A stretch of 25,000 bases of DNA from Cryptomeria japonica (taxonomy: Eukaryota; Streptophyta; Pinopsida; Cupressales; Cupressaceae). The first letter of the stretch is position 1, and each line of letters begins with the position of its first letter. Location: positions 137,501 to 162,500 of the forward strand of contig NW_026728922.1 of the NCBI RefSeq assembly GCF_030272615.1. The letters run 5' to 3'. Below, in pieces: positions 10,901 to 18,665 of this stretch. The notes beneath the pieces were generated by a model. The model was given only the letters and a program-made list of their open reading frames with translations, did no database searches and was not told the DNA's origin. The position numbers and the translations under genes were made by a program.

Positions 10901-11639
10901 GCCCCGGGTGCGCACCTCGCGTGCACCTTCGCCAGGGTGGGCACCTCGGTGCGCACACCTTCTCAATGTTTTCTTGCCTTTTCTGGAAATTGGTGAAGGC
11001 AGCGCATCAAAGGTGCGCACCTCGGTGTGCTCCGAGGTGCGAACCCGAGAGCGCTCCGAGGTGCCCACGAAGTCGAAAGTCGGGTTAATTGCATTGTTTT
11101 CCCCGGGTGCGCTCCGAGGTGCGCAACATCGGCGCGCACCAAGGAGGGCTCCGAAGTGTGCTCCAAGGTGCGCACGATGGCGTGCACCTCTGGTGCGCAC
11201 GATTCGGAGCTCGGTTTGACCGGGGTGCGCACACCTTGGCTGGGTTGCGCACCTTTTGTGCGCTCCAAGGTGCGCACGAAGTCGGAGCTCGGTTTGCCCC
11301 GGGTGCGCACCTTCGCCAGGGTGCGCACCTTGATGCGCACGCCTTGGCTGGGCTGCGCACCTTGGTGGGCGCCATGGTGCGCACCTTTCGTGCGCTCCAA
11401 GGTGCGCACGAAGTCGGAGCTCGGTTTGCCCCGGGTGCGCACCTTGGTGGGCGCCATGGTGCACTCCGAGGTGCCCAAGATTGGTGCGCACCAAGGAGCG
11501 CTCCGAAGTGCGCTCCAAGGTGCGCGCGAAGTCGAAAGTTGGGTTAATTGTCCGGTTTGCCTCGGGTGCGCACCTTGCGTGCACCTTCGCCAGGGTGGGC
11601 GCCTTGGTGCGCACACCTTGGCTGGGCTGCGCACACCTT
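7937..11639. repeat. GC-rich subrepeat array built on GGTGCGCACC (copy 2)
   Basis: Same subrepeat array as 1-3703, displaced by 7936 bp, with the same order of unit variants, AT-rich modules and T-tract inserts. The shared order of variants shows that it was copied as a block and not expanded unit by unit. Confidence 0.85.
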
Positions 11640-11761
11640 GGCACCCGCGTTTCCTTCATTTTAAATTTTTTTTTTTTACAATCTCTCAAGTGGGAAATTC
11701 TATAATCTCAACTTTTTTTGCCTTTTCAGGAAACTTTTGAATGGAGCGCATCATTGGTGCG

Positions 11762-12165
11762 CTCCGAAGTGTGCTCCAAAGCTCTCTCCAGCTGCGTGCA
11801 CCTGCCCCGGTCGCGCACCCGGCCCCGCCCAGCTTCGCTCACCTGTCCCGGGCGTCTGGTGCGGAACCTTAGAGTAAGAAACATCACCGTGCACCTTGGC
11901 CAACGTGCGCGACTCGACCGAGCGCGCACTGGCCGAGGTGCACACCGATTTCACCTGGGTGCGCGCGCAGCACCTCGGGCGCACCGGGGTGCGCGCACAA
12001 CGCCCGGGTTGCACCGTGGCCTGTGTGCTCGGGGCGCCTCGGGTGCGCGCTCGGTGTCGCCCCCGCGCGCGCGGTAGTGCGGGCAGCGCACCCCGGCCCG
12101 GCCCGGCCCCGACGAGAACGCAAACGGGCAAAAGGTTTATTCAAATAGCATTGCGACGCCCGGCG
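11762..12165. other. GC-rich 3' flank of 5S gene, copy 2
   Basis: Second copy of 3826-4229 at offset 7936, essentially identical apart from T at 11811. No gene other than the adjacent 5S. Confidence 0.6.
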
Positions 12166-12178
12166 AAAAACTAAAAAA
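12166..12178 (-). terminator. Pol III terminator of 5S, copy 2
   Basis: Six T followed by AG and five T on the 5S coding strand, identical to the terminator of the first copy. Confidence 0.9.
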
Positions 12179-12296
12179 GGGTGCAACACCGGGACTTCCC
12201 GGGAGGTCACCCATCCCAGTACTACTCCGGCCCAAGCGCGCTTAACTGCGGAGTTCTGATGGGATCCGGTGCACTAACGCTGGTATGATCGCACCC
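12177..12296 (-). rRNA. 5S ribosomal RNA gene, copy 2
   Basis: A second complete 120-nt 5S gene on the minus strand, identical to the first as far as I can read. The same A-box, intermediate element and C-box are present, and the ends pair. It lies 7936 bp from the first copy and about 6.9 kb from the last Pol I promoter. Two 5S genes within one spacer, copied as part of a large block and not as a short 5S tandem, is the notable point. Both copies keep terminator and -1 C, so both could be expressed (inference). Confidence 0.98.
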
Positions 12297-12326
12297 GTTA
12301 TGAGCTTGTCGCAGTGTGTACTTAGC
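12297..12326 (-). promoter_or_regulatory. 5S upstream start-site region, copy 2
   Basis: Identical to 4361-4390: C at -1 and a weak TAAGTA near -28 on the 5S strand. Confidence 0.5.
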
Positions 12327-12676
12327 AAACCGCGACCCACGTGCGAATCCACCCCGGCCACCCACCCCCGTCGAGGTGCACACCCTCCCTCGCGAAGTGC
12401 GCCCCGTTCGCCAAGTGTGAGCCCTGCCCGGGTGCGCGCACCTTGCTAGGGCGTCGGGTGTGCACCCGGCCCGGCCTACGTGCGTGCACCTGGAGGGGGC
12501 GTCGTGTGCGTGCAGTGTCCCGTCTGCAACGCGGTGCCCACACACCACCTCGGGCGCAACGACCTGCGCTCACATGTGGGCCGAGTGCACCTTGGTGCAT
12601 GTTCGGGGCGCCTCGGGTGCACGCTCGATCTTGCCCCGGTGCACCAAGGCGCTCGGTTTGCCCCGGGTGCGCACTT
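12297..12676. other. 5S upstream spacer, copy 2
   Basis: Second copy of 4361-4740. No additional gene or RNA signal seen. Confidence 0.5.
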
Positions 12677-13036
12677 GGTGCAAGGTGGGCACCCAAAATA
12701 GGGATCAAGCACCAAAACACAAGTTTCGGGATGCAAAATGGGACCCAAGGACCACAAATGCGTTCCAAGACCCATGATGGGTCCACGAGAACAAAAATGT
12801 GTTCCGAGACTTAATAAACAAATATTGGGTTTTAGGAGAAGAAACATGCTCTGATGCCCAAAACGAGAATCGACCCCGAAAAGGCCACAGGCCAAAAGTG
12901 GGATGCGAGACAAAAAAAAATGGGACCCGAGGACCAAAATTGGGTTCCCAGGTCGAAGACAGGGCAACCGGACAAGAAACGACCTCTAAGGCTCGAAATG
13001 AGTCCCGACGACTAAAACTTGACAAGAAGCACCCAT
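12677..13036. repeat. Degenerate AT-richer repeat block, copy 2
   Basis: Second copy of 4741-5100 with the same degenerate AAAATGGGACCC phrases. No gene seen. Confidence 0.55.
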
Positions 13037-14745
13037 CAGGCACCCAACTCGACACCCATGGGATGCCGACCCACCCGGGCTTCCACCTAGCACACCTTGG
13101 CACCCACCCACCCTCGCACCCAACCTCGCACCCAACTTAGCACCTTTGAACCCACATTGGCACTCACCCTGACCCTGGCACCTTGGAACCCACATTGGCA
13201 CTCACCTTGACCCTGGCACCCACCTTTGCACTCACCTTGGGACCCACCCTGGCTCCCACCTCGGCACCCACCCAGACACCCACCTTGGTTCCTTGGCACC
13301 CACCTTGGATCCTTGGCACCCACCCCGACACCCACCTTGGCACGCAACTTGGCTACTTGCCACCCACCTTGGCTCCTTGACGCCCACCCCGACAACCACC
13401 CCGTGACCTACCCTGGCTAGGGTTGGTGCACACCCACCCTGGTGCCCACCTTGGCACCCACCCTATGACCCACCTTGGCACGCACCTTAGTACCCACCCC
13501 GTTACCCACCCTAGGACCCACCCCGTGACCCACCTTGGCCAGGGTGGGTGCACCCACCCTGGTGCCCACCTTGGCACCCACCCATCCTAGCACCCAGCCT
13601 GTGACCGGGCTTGGAACCCAACCTTGCACCCGCACCCGTCTTGGCCAGTGTGGGTGCGCACCCATCCTGGCACCCACGTTGTGACACACCCTTTAACCCA
13701 CGCACCCTAGCACCCACGTTGGCACCCACCTTGGAACCCAACCTAGCAACTTGGCACCCACCCCGTGACCCACCTTGGCATCCACCATAGCAGTCGCCGA
13801 CTTGGCACCCACCTCGGCACCCACCTTGACACTTGTGGACCCACCTTGCCACTCACCCTAGCATCGACCCATCCTAGCACCCACCCTGGCACCTTTGCAC
13901 CCTAGCACTCACCCATCCTAGCACCTAACCTGTGACCCACCTTGACACTCACCCTCGCACCCACCTTGGAACCCAACCTAGCACCCACCCACCCTGACAC
14001 CAACCCTAGCACCTACCCACCCTTGCACCCACCCTGTGACCCATCTTGGCACCCACCCATCCTACCACTCAACCTATCACCCACCTTCTCACCCACCTTG
14101 GCATCCACCTTAGCACCCACCCACACTGGCACCTTGGCACCCACCTCGGGCAAGGTGGGTGCACACCCACCCTGGCACCCAATTTAGAACCCACCGAGCA
14201 TGTTACCCACCTTGGCACCCACATTGCAGCCCACCCTAGTACCCACCCTATGACCCACATTGGCATCCACACCCTAGCACCCAGGCACCTCGACACCCGC
14301 CTTGACACCCACCCTAGCACTGAACCTGTGACCCACCTTGGAACTCACCCTAGAACCCACCCACCCTGTGAACCACCTTGGCATCCACCTTAGCACCCAC
14401 CCACCTTGGCACCCACTCTAGCACTCACCCATCCTAACACCCAACTTGTTACCCACCTTGGCACCCGCCCTCGCGTCCACCTTGAAACCCACCCTAGCAC
14501 CCACCCACGCAGGAGCCCACCTTGGCACCCAACCTAACACCCACGCATCCTGGCACCCAACTTGTGACCCACCTTGGAACCCACCCTAGTACCCACCTTT
14601 GAACCCACTATATCACCAACCCACCTTGGCACCCACCCTATGACCCTCTTTGGAATCCACCCTAGCACGCACCCACCCTGGCACCCACCATGGAGCGCAC
14701 CCTAGCACCCACCCACCTCGGCACGCACCTCAACACCCACCTTGG
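13037..14745. repeat. CACCC minisatellite, copy 2 (long)
   Basis: About 1.7 kb of roughly 12-bp repeats (GGCACCCACCTT and variants with CCTAGCACCCACC and CTGTGACCCACC). The first 515 bp duplicate 5101-5615; the rest is unique to this site and more varied, with larger units hinted at by recurring GTGACCCACCTTGG phrases. It separates the 5S-bearing region from the Pol I promoter ladder. The minus strand carries GGTGGGTG roughly every 12 nt. No promoter or gene is found in it. Confidence 0.85.
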
Positions 14746-14925
14746 TGTGCGCACTGCGCCAACCTCTCAAAGACCCTATGTGGTGCGCTCCAAAGTGTAC
14801 ACCTTTGGTGCGCTCCAAGGTGCGCACCTTTGGTGCACACCAAAGTGTGCACCGAGGTGAGCACCAAAGTGCACTCCAGGGTGCACACCAAGGCGTGCAC
14901 CTTTGGTGCGGTCAATGCAAACGAA
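14746..14925 (+). repeat. Left edge of promoter array: truncated promoter unit plus linker
   Basis: Directly after the minisatellite comes GTGCGCACTGCGCCAACCTC then AAAGACCC, the part that normally follows each promoter TATA by about 45 bp. So this is a promoter unit that has lost its TATA and start site. It is followed by about 140 bp of GGTGCGCTCCAAAGTG- and CACCTTTGGTGC-type repeats, related to the 5S-region subrepeats and to the 52/38-bp array, leading into P1. Confidence 0.65.
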
Positions 14926-15004
14926 TTCGGAAGTTGGGGTCGATGTCCTAATCGCTGCTGCAGACTACACGTATGAGAATCGGACAAATAGCTTTATATA
15001 GGGG
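14926..15004 (+). promoter_or_regulatory. Pol I spacer promoter P1
   Basis: TATATAGGGG at 14995-15004 matches the plant RNA polymerase I core promoter, whose start lies at the purine at the edge of the G-run. The upstream element TTCGGAAGTTGGGG begins about 70 bp before the TATA, and GAGAATCGGACAAATAGC lies directly before it. P1 has one extra T between that block and the TATA, unlike the other copies, which might weaken it. Confidence 0.8.
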
Positions 15005-15080
15005 AGGTGTTGCGTTTGATGGGTCGACTCCCCTGGTTGTGTGCACTGCACCAACTTCAAAGACCCTGTCTTGTTTAAGA

Positions 15081-15161
15081 AGTCAAAAGTTGGGGTGGAT
15101 GTCCTAATCATTGCTGCAGTCTACGCATGTATGAGAATCAGACAAATAGCTTATATAGGGG
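15081..15161 (+). promoter_or_regulatory. Pol I spacer promoter P2
   Basis: TATATAGGGG at 15152-15161, 157 bp after P1. The upstream element AGTCAAAAGTTGGGG starts 71 bp before the TATA; the proximal block is GAGAATCAGACAAATAGC. Confidence 0.8.
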
Positions 15162-15300
15162 AGGTGTTGCATTCGGTGGGTTGACTCCCCTGGTTGTGCG
15201 CACTGCGCCAACCTCAAAGACCCCGCATAGCAGAAGAAGTCGGAAGTCGGATTTTGGTGAGCACCAAGGCGTGCACCTTTGGTGCGGTCAACGCAGACGA

Positions 15301-15381
15301 ATTCAGAAGTTGGGGTGGATGTCCTAATCGTTGTTGCAGGCTACACATGTATGAGAATCAGACAAATAGCTTATATAGGGG
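15301..15381 (+). promoter_or_regulatory. Pol I spacer promoter P3
   Basis: TATATAGGGG at 15372-15381, 220 bp after P2 because about 63 bp of linker (AAGGCGTGCACCTTTGGTGC type) is inserted upstream. The upstream element is TTCAGAAGTTGGGG, 71 bp before the TATA. Confidence 0.8.
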
Positions 15382-15457
15382 AGGTGTTGGGTTTGATGGG
15401 TCAACTCCCTTGGTTGTGCGCATTACGCCAACCTCAAAGACCTTGTTTTCGTTAAGA

Positions 15458-15538
15458 AGTCAAAAGTTGGGGTCAATGTCCTAATGGCTCCTGCAGGCTA
15501 CACATGTATGAGAATCGGACAAATAGCTTATATAGGGG
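15458..15538 (+). promoter_or_regulatory. Pol I spacer promoter P4
   Basis: TATATAGGGG at 15529-15538, 157 bp after P3. Upstream element AGTCAAAAGTTGGGG at 71 bp; proximal block AATCGGACAAATAGC. Confidence 0.8.
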
Positions 15539-15614
15539 AGGTGTTGGGTTTGATGGGTCGACTCCCCTGGTTGTGCGCATTACGTCAACCTCAAAGACCT
15601 TGTTTTCGTTAAGA

Positions 15615-15695
15615 AGTCAAAAGTTGGGGTCGATGTCCTAATTGCTCCTGTAGACTACACATGTATGAGAATCAGACAAATAGCTTATATAGGGG
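15615..15695 (+). promoter_or_regulatory. Pol I spacer promoter P5
   Basis: TATATAGGGG at 15686-15695, 157 bp after P4. Upstream element AGTCAAAAGTTGGGG at 71 bp; proximal block AATCAGACAAATAGC. Confidence 0.8.
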
Positions 15696-15771
15696 AGGTG
15701 TTGGGTTTGATGGGTTGACTCCCCTAGTTGTTCGCATTACACCAACCTCAAAGACCTTGTTTTCGTTTAGA

Positions 15772-15852
15772 AGCCGAAAGTTGGGGTCGATGTCCTAATT
15801 GCTCCTGCAGGCTACGCATGTATGAGAATCAGACAAATAGCTTATATAGGGG
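15772..15852 (+). promoter_or_regulatory. Pol I spacer promoter P6
   Basis: TATATAGGGG at 15843-15852, 157 bp after P5. Upstream element AGCCGAAAGTTGGGG at 71 bp. Last of the 157-bp class; the 52/38-bp array follows it. Confidence 0.8.
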
Positions 15853-15989
15853 AGGTGTTGGGTTTGATGGGTCGACTCCCCTGGTTGTGCGCATTGCGCC
15901 AACCTCAAAGACCCTGCATTGCGGATGAAGTCGAAAGTCAGAGTTTGGTGTGCTACAAGGTGTGGTCGAAGGTGCTCACCTAGGTGTGC

Positions 15990-16615
15990 ACCTTTGGAGC
16001 ACAGGAAAAGTGCCCTCCAAAAGTGCGCACCTTTGGAGTGCACAAAAGTGCCCTCCAAAAGTGCGCACCTTTGGAGCGCAGAAAAGTGCCCTCCAAAAAG
16101 TGCCCTCCAAAAGTGCGCACCTTTGGAGCGCAGAAAAGTGCCCTCCAAAAAGTGCCCTCCAAAAGTGCGCACCTTTGGAGCGCAGAAAAGTGCCCTCCAA
16201 AAAGTGCCCTCCAAAAGTGCGCACCTTTGGAGCGCAGAAAAGTGCCCTCCAAAAGTGCGCACCTTTGGAGCGCAGAAAAGTGCCCTCCAAAAAGTGCCCT
16301 CCAAAAGTGCGCACCTTTGGAGCGCAGAAAAGTGCCCTCCAAAAAGTGCCCTCCAAAAGTGCGCACCTTTGGAGCGCAGAAAAGTGCCCTCCAAAAAGTG
16401 CCCTCCAAAAGTGCGCACCTTTGGAGCGCAGAAAAGTGCCCTCCAAAAAGTGCCCTCCAAAAGTGCGCACCTTTGGAGCGCAGAAAAGTGCCCTCCAAAA
16501 AGTGCCCTCCAAAAGTGCGCACCTTTGGAGCGCAGAAAAGTGCCCTCCAAAAGTGCGCACCTTTGGAGCGCACAAAAGTGCCCTCCAAAAGTGCGCACTT
16601 TTGGTGCGCACCAAG
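15990..16615 (+). repeat. 52/38-bp mixed tandem array between P6 and P7
   Basis: The motif GTGCGCACCTTTGGAG starts at 16023, 16061, 16113, 16165, 16217, 16255, 16307, 16359, 16411, 16463, 16515 and 16553, with a final variant at 16591. The spacings are 38, 52, 52, 52, 38, 52, 52, 52, 52, 52, 38 and 38 bp. The long unit equals the short unit plus one extra 14-bp GTGCCCTCCAAAAA block. Each unit has TTTGGAG and CTCCAAA, which are complementary. The array is very homogeneous, so it expanded recently. It accounts for most of the 869-bp gap between promoters P6 and P7. Confidence 0.92.
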
Positions 16616-16639
16616 GCGCTGGTTCGGTCGTTGCAGGCG

Positions 16640-16721
16640 AGTTCGGAAGTTGGGGTCGATGTCCTGAGCGGAGGTGCAAACTACACAGGTGTCGGAATCG
16701 GACAAATAGCTTATATAGGGG
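16640..16721 (+). promoter_or_regulatory. Pol I spacer promoter P7
   Basis: TATATAGGGG at 16712-16721. Upstream element AGTTCGGAAGTTGGGG 72 bp before the TATA; proximal block GGAATCGGACAAATAGC. First of the 311-bp class. Confidence 0.82.
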
Positions 16722-16950
16722 AGGTGTATGCTTCGATGGGTCGACTCCCCAGGTTGAGCGCACCGCGCCAACCTCAAAGACCCTACGGTATGGATGAAGT
16801 CGGAAGTTGGGTCCGATGACCAATTCGATTAGTAGGTATGCTCATGAGGTCGGAATTTGGGTCCGATGACTTGCCATGTGCAGGAAGGCGAATGTTGACA
16901 CTGTGCGTTGCAAGGTGCACACCAAGGCGCTGGTGCGGTCTTTTTAGTCG

Positions 16951-17032
16951 AGTTCGGAAGTTGGGGTCGATGTCCTGATCGGAGGTGCAAGCTACACAGG
17001 TGTGGGAATCGGACAAATAGCTTATATAGGGG
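16951..17032 (+). promoter_or_regulatory. Pol I spacer promoter P8
   Basis: TATATAGGGG at 17023-17032, exactly 311 bp after P7, with the same upstream element at 72 bp and the same proximal block. Confidence 0.82.
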
Positions 17033-17261
17033 AGGTGTATGCTTCGTTGGGTCGACTCCCCGGGTTGAGCGCACCGCGCCAACCTCAAAGACCCTACGGT
17101 ATGGATGAAGTCGGAAGTTGGGTCCGATGACCGATTCGATATGTAGGCATACTCGCGAGGTCGGAATTTGGGTCCGATGACCTGCCACGTGCAGGAAGGC
17201 GAATGTTGGCACTGTGCGTTGCAAGGTGCGCACCAAGGCGCTGGTTCGGTCGTTGGAGGCG

Positions 17262-17343
17262 AGTTCGGAAGTTGGGGTCGATGTCTTGATCGGAGGTGCA
17301 AACTACACAGGTGTGGGAATCGGACAAATAGCTTATATAGGGG
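17262..17343 (+). promoter_or_regulatory. Pol I spacer promoter P9
   Basis: TATATAGGGG at 17334-17343, exactly 311 bp after P8; upstream element AGTTCGGAAGTTGGGG at 72 bp. Confidence 0.82.
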
Positions 17344-17572
17344 AGGTGTATGCTTCGTTGGGTCGACTCCCCGGGTTGAGCGCACCGCGCCAACCTCAAA
17401 GACCCTACGGTATGGATGAAGTCGGAAGTTGGGTCCGATGACCGATTCGATATGTAGGCATACTCGCGAGGTCGGAATTTGGGTCCGATGACCTGCCATG
17501 TGCAGGAAGGCGAATGTTGGGACTGTGCGTCGCAAGGTGCGCACCAAGGCGCTGGTGCCGTCGTTGCAGTCG

Positions 17573-17654
17573 AGTTCGGAAGTTGGGGTCGATGTCCTGG
17601 TCAGAGGTGCAAACTACACAGGTGTGGGAATCGGACAAATAGCTTATATAGGGG
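17573..17654 (+). promoter_or_regulatory. Pol I spacer promoter P10
   Basis: TATATAGGGG at 17645-17654, exactly 311 bp after P9; upstream element at 72 bp. Last copy with ATAGCTT before the TATA. Confidence 0.82.
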
Positions 17655-17767
17655 AGGTGTATGCTTCGATGGGTCGACTCCCTGGGTTGAGCGCACCGCG
17701 CCAACCTCAAAGACCCTACAGTATGGATGAAGTCGGAAGTTGGGTCCGATGACCGATTCGATACGTA

Positions 17768-18070
17768 GGCATATTGGCGAGGTCTGAATTTGTGTCCGAT
17801 GACCTGCCATGCGCAGGAAGGCGGAATTTGGGTCCGATGACCGAGTTGATGGCGTGCCATGCGCAGAAAGGCGGAATTTGGGTCCGATGACCGAGTTGAT
17901 GTTGATGGCCCGCCATGCACAGGAAGGCGGAATTTGGGTCCGATGACCGATTTGAAGGCGTGCCATACGCAAAAAGGCGGAGTTTGGGTCCGATGACCGA
18001 GTTGATATTGATGGCCCGCCATGCGCAGGAAGGCGGAATTTGGGTCCGATGACCTGACATACGCATGGAG
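17768..18070 (+). repeat. 50/56-bp alternating tandem array between P10 and P11
   Basis: GCGGAATTTGGGTCCGATGA starts at 17821, 17871, 17927, 17977 (variant GCGGAGTTTGGG) and 18033, giving spacings 50, 56, 50 and 56 bp. The 6-bp difference is an extra GTTGAT- or ATTGAT-type block (GAGTTGATGTTGATGG versus GAGTTGATGG). It derives from the added segment of the 311-bp units. No TATATAGGGG is present. Confidence 0.85.
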
Positions 18071-18118
18071 TCCGACTCGGGGGCCGATGTTCGATTCGAT
18101 GACTTGCATTGTGGGTAA

Positions 18119-18199
18119 AGTCGGAAGTTGTGGTCTTTGACCCGATTCGATGACCAGACTTCGGCTGCTTGAGAATCGGACAAATAACTTATATAGGGG
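18119..18199 (+). promoter_or_regulatory. Pol I promoter P11 (composite class)
   Basis: TATATAGGGG at 18190-18199, 545 bp after P10. Upstream element AGTCGGAAGTTGTGG 71 bp before the TATA; proximal block GAGAATCGGACAAATAAC. The G-to-A change (ATAACTT in place of ATAGCTT) is shared only by P11-P13. A stem-loop and ETS-like sequence follow. Confidence 0.82.
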
Positions 18200-18225
18200 A
18201 GGTAGTGTTCTCGAGCATCCTCCCC

Positions 18226-18323
18226 CCGTGCCCGTTTATGTCGATTGATGCTGGTGCTCGACTGGTTGGAGCGCTCGGATGCAAAAATCTTGCACCAGGA
18301 TTTATCGATTGTGATGGACACGG
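18226..18323 (+). other. Stem-loop H11 downstream of P11
   Basis: Left arm from 18226 (CCGTGCCC ... GATGCTGGTGCTCGA, to 18261) and right arm 18290-18323 (TTGCACCAGGATTTATCGAT ... GGACACGG). The complement of the right arm matches the left arm at the base, at TCGAT and at CTGGTGC, with several mismatches between. The loop contains GAGCGCTCGGATG. It starts about 30 bp after the presumed start site. Same position and loop motif as H12 and H13. Confidence 0.6.
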
Positions 18324-18560
18324 CAAGTCTCCTGATTGCTATGCAGGAGCTCATCGTGAATCTCTATGCGGCCTTGGTATGGACTCGACCTGCGGAATGG
18401 TTCGGCAATGGTAGTCGCTCCAACACGTCCTTGCAATGGCCACAGAGGTGATTCGACTAGAGCTCCAGTCTAGCTTTTGGGTTGCTTGGCGGACTGGTAT
18501 AGCCGCGATCGAGTTCCGGCCATGAACGTTTTAGATAGCTCTTGGGCTTTCTGGGACGGA
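18324..18560 (+). repeat. ETS-like segment between P11 and P12
   Basis: Diverged relative of the 188-bp ETS unit: CTGATTGCTATGC, then GGTTCGGCAATGGTAGTCGC, CCAACACGTCC, then CAGTCTAGCTTTTGGGT. These line up in order with the CCGATTGCTATGC, GGTAGTCGCCCCAAGCGCGT and GTCTAGCCGTTGGGTCC phrases of the 188-bp repeat. It supports P11-P13 as duplicates of promoter plus proximal ETS. Confidence 0.65.
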
Positions 18561-18640
18561 AGTCGGAAGTTTGGGCTGTTGTCCGATTTGATGACCATTC
18601 TTCGGATGTGTGAGAATCGGACAAATAACTTATATAGGGG
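18561..18640 (+). promoter_or_regulatory. Pol I promoter P12 (composite class)
   Basis: TATATAGGGG at 18631-18640, 441 bp after P11. Upstream element AGTCGGAAGTTTGGG at 70 bp. Directly after the G-run it reads ACTGTGTTG where most copies have AGGTGTTG. Confidence 0.8.
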
Positions 18641-18665
18641 ACTGTGTTGTCTCACGCAGCCCCCT

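Larger units (their letters stand above)
7937..13551. repeat. 5S-bearing higher-order repeat, copy 2
   Basis: Near-identical second copy of 1-5615 at offset 7936. It carries the same order of modules, including the second 5S gene at 12177-12296. Its left edge is not a sharp novel junction: sequence just before 7937 is also subrepeat material. Its right edge continues into about 1.2 kb of additional minisatellite and then the Pol I promoter ladder, so this is the 5S unit closest to the 35S promoter region. Confidence 0.92.
14926..15930 (+). repeat. 157-bp promoter-unit array (P1-P6)
   Basis: Six tandem units each carry one TATATAGGGG, with spacings 157, 220, 157, 157 and 157 bp. After each TATA comes GAGGTGTTG, then GGGTCGACTCCCC or a variant, GTGCGCATTACGCCAACCTC, AAAGACC, and a short A/T-rich stretch before the next upstream element. 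The 220-bp interval contains a 63-bp insertion. The unit layout matches plant IGS spacer-promoter repeats. Confidence 0.85.
16620..17765 (+). repeat. 311-bp promoter-unit array (P7-P10)
   Basis: Four promoters at a constant 311-bp spacing. Each unit equals a 157-bp promoter unit plus about 154 bp containing GAAGTCGGAAGTTGGGTCC, GATGACC, GGTCGGAATTTGGGTCC, ATGTGCAGGAAGGCGAATG and GGTGCGCACCAAGGCGCTGG. The added part itself resembles the promoter upstream element and the 5S-region subrepeats. Units are nearly identical, showing recent homogenisation. Confidence 0.9.

Noticed and set aside
13037-14745. Telomere-like repeat (CCCTA-type words such as CCCTAGCACC)
   Set aside because: The plant telomere unit CCCTAAA is not repeated here. 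The period is about 12 bp and centred on CACCCACC.
15990-16615. CRISPR-like appearance of regularly spaced repeats
   Set aside because: The 'spacers' are themselves repeats and are identical from unit to unit. This is a plain tandem array in a plant rDNA spacer.
15795-16823. Open frames of 212-342 aa on both strands through the 52/38-bp array
   Set aside because: Three plus-strand and several minus-strand frames overlap the same short tandem repeat; this is low-complexity sequence, not a gene.
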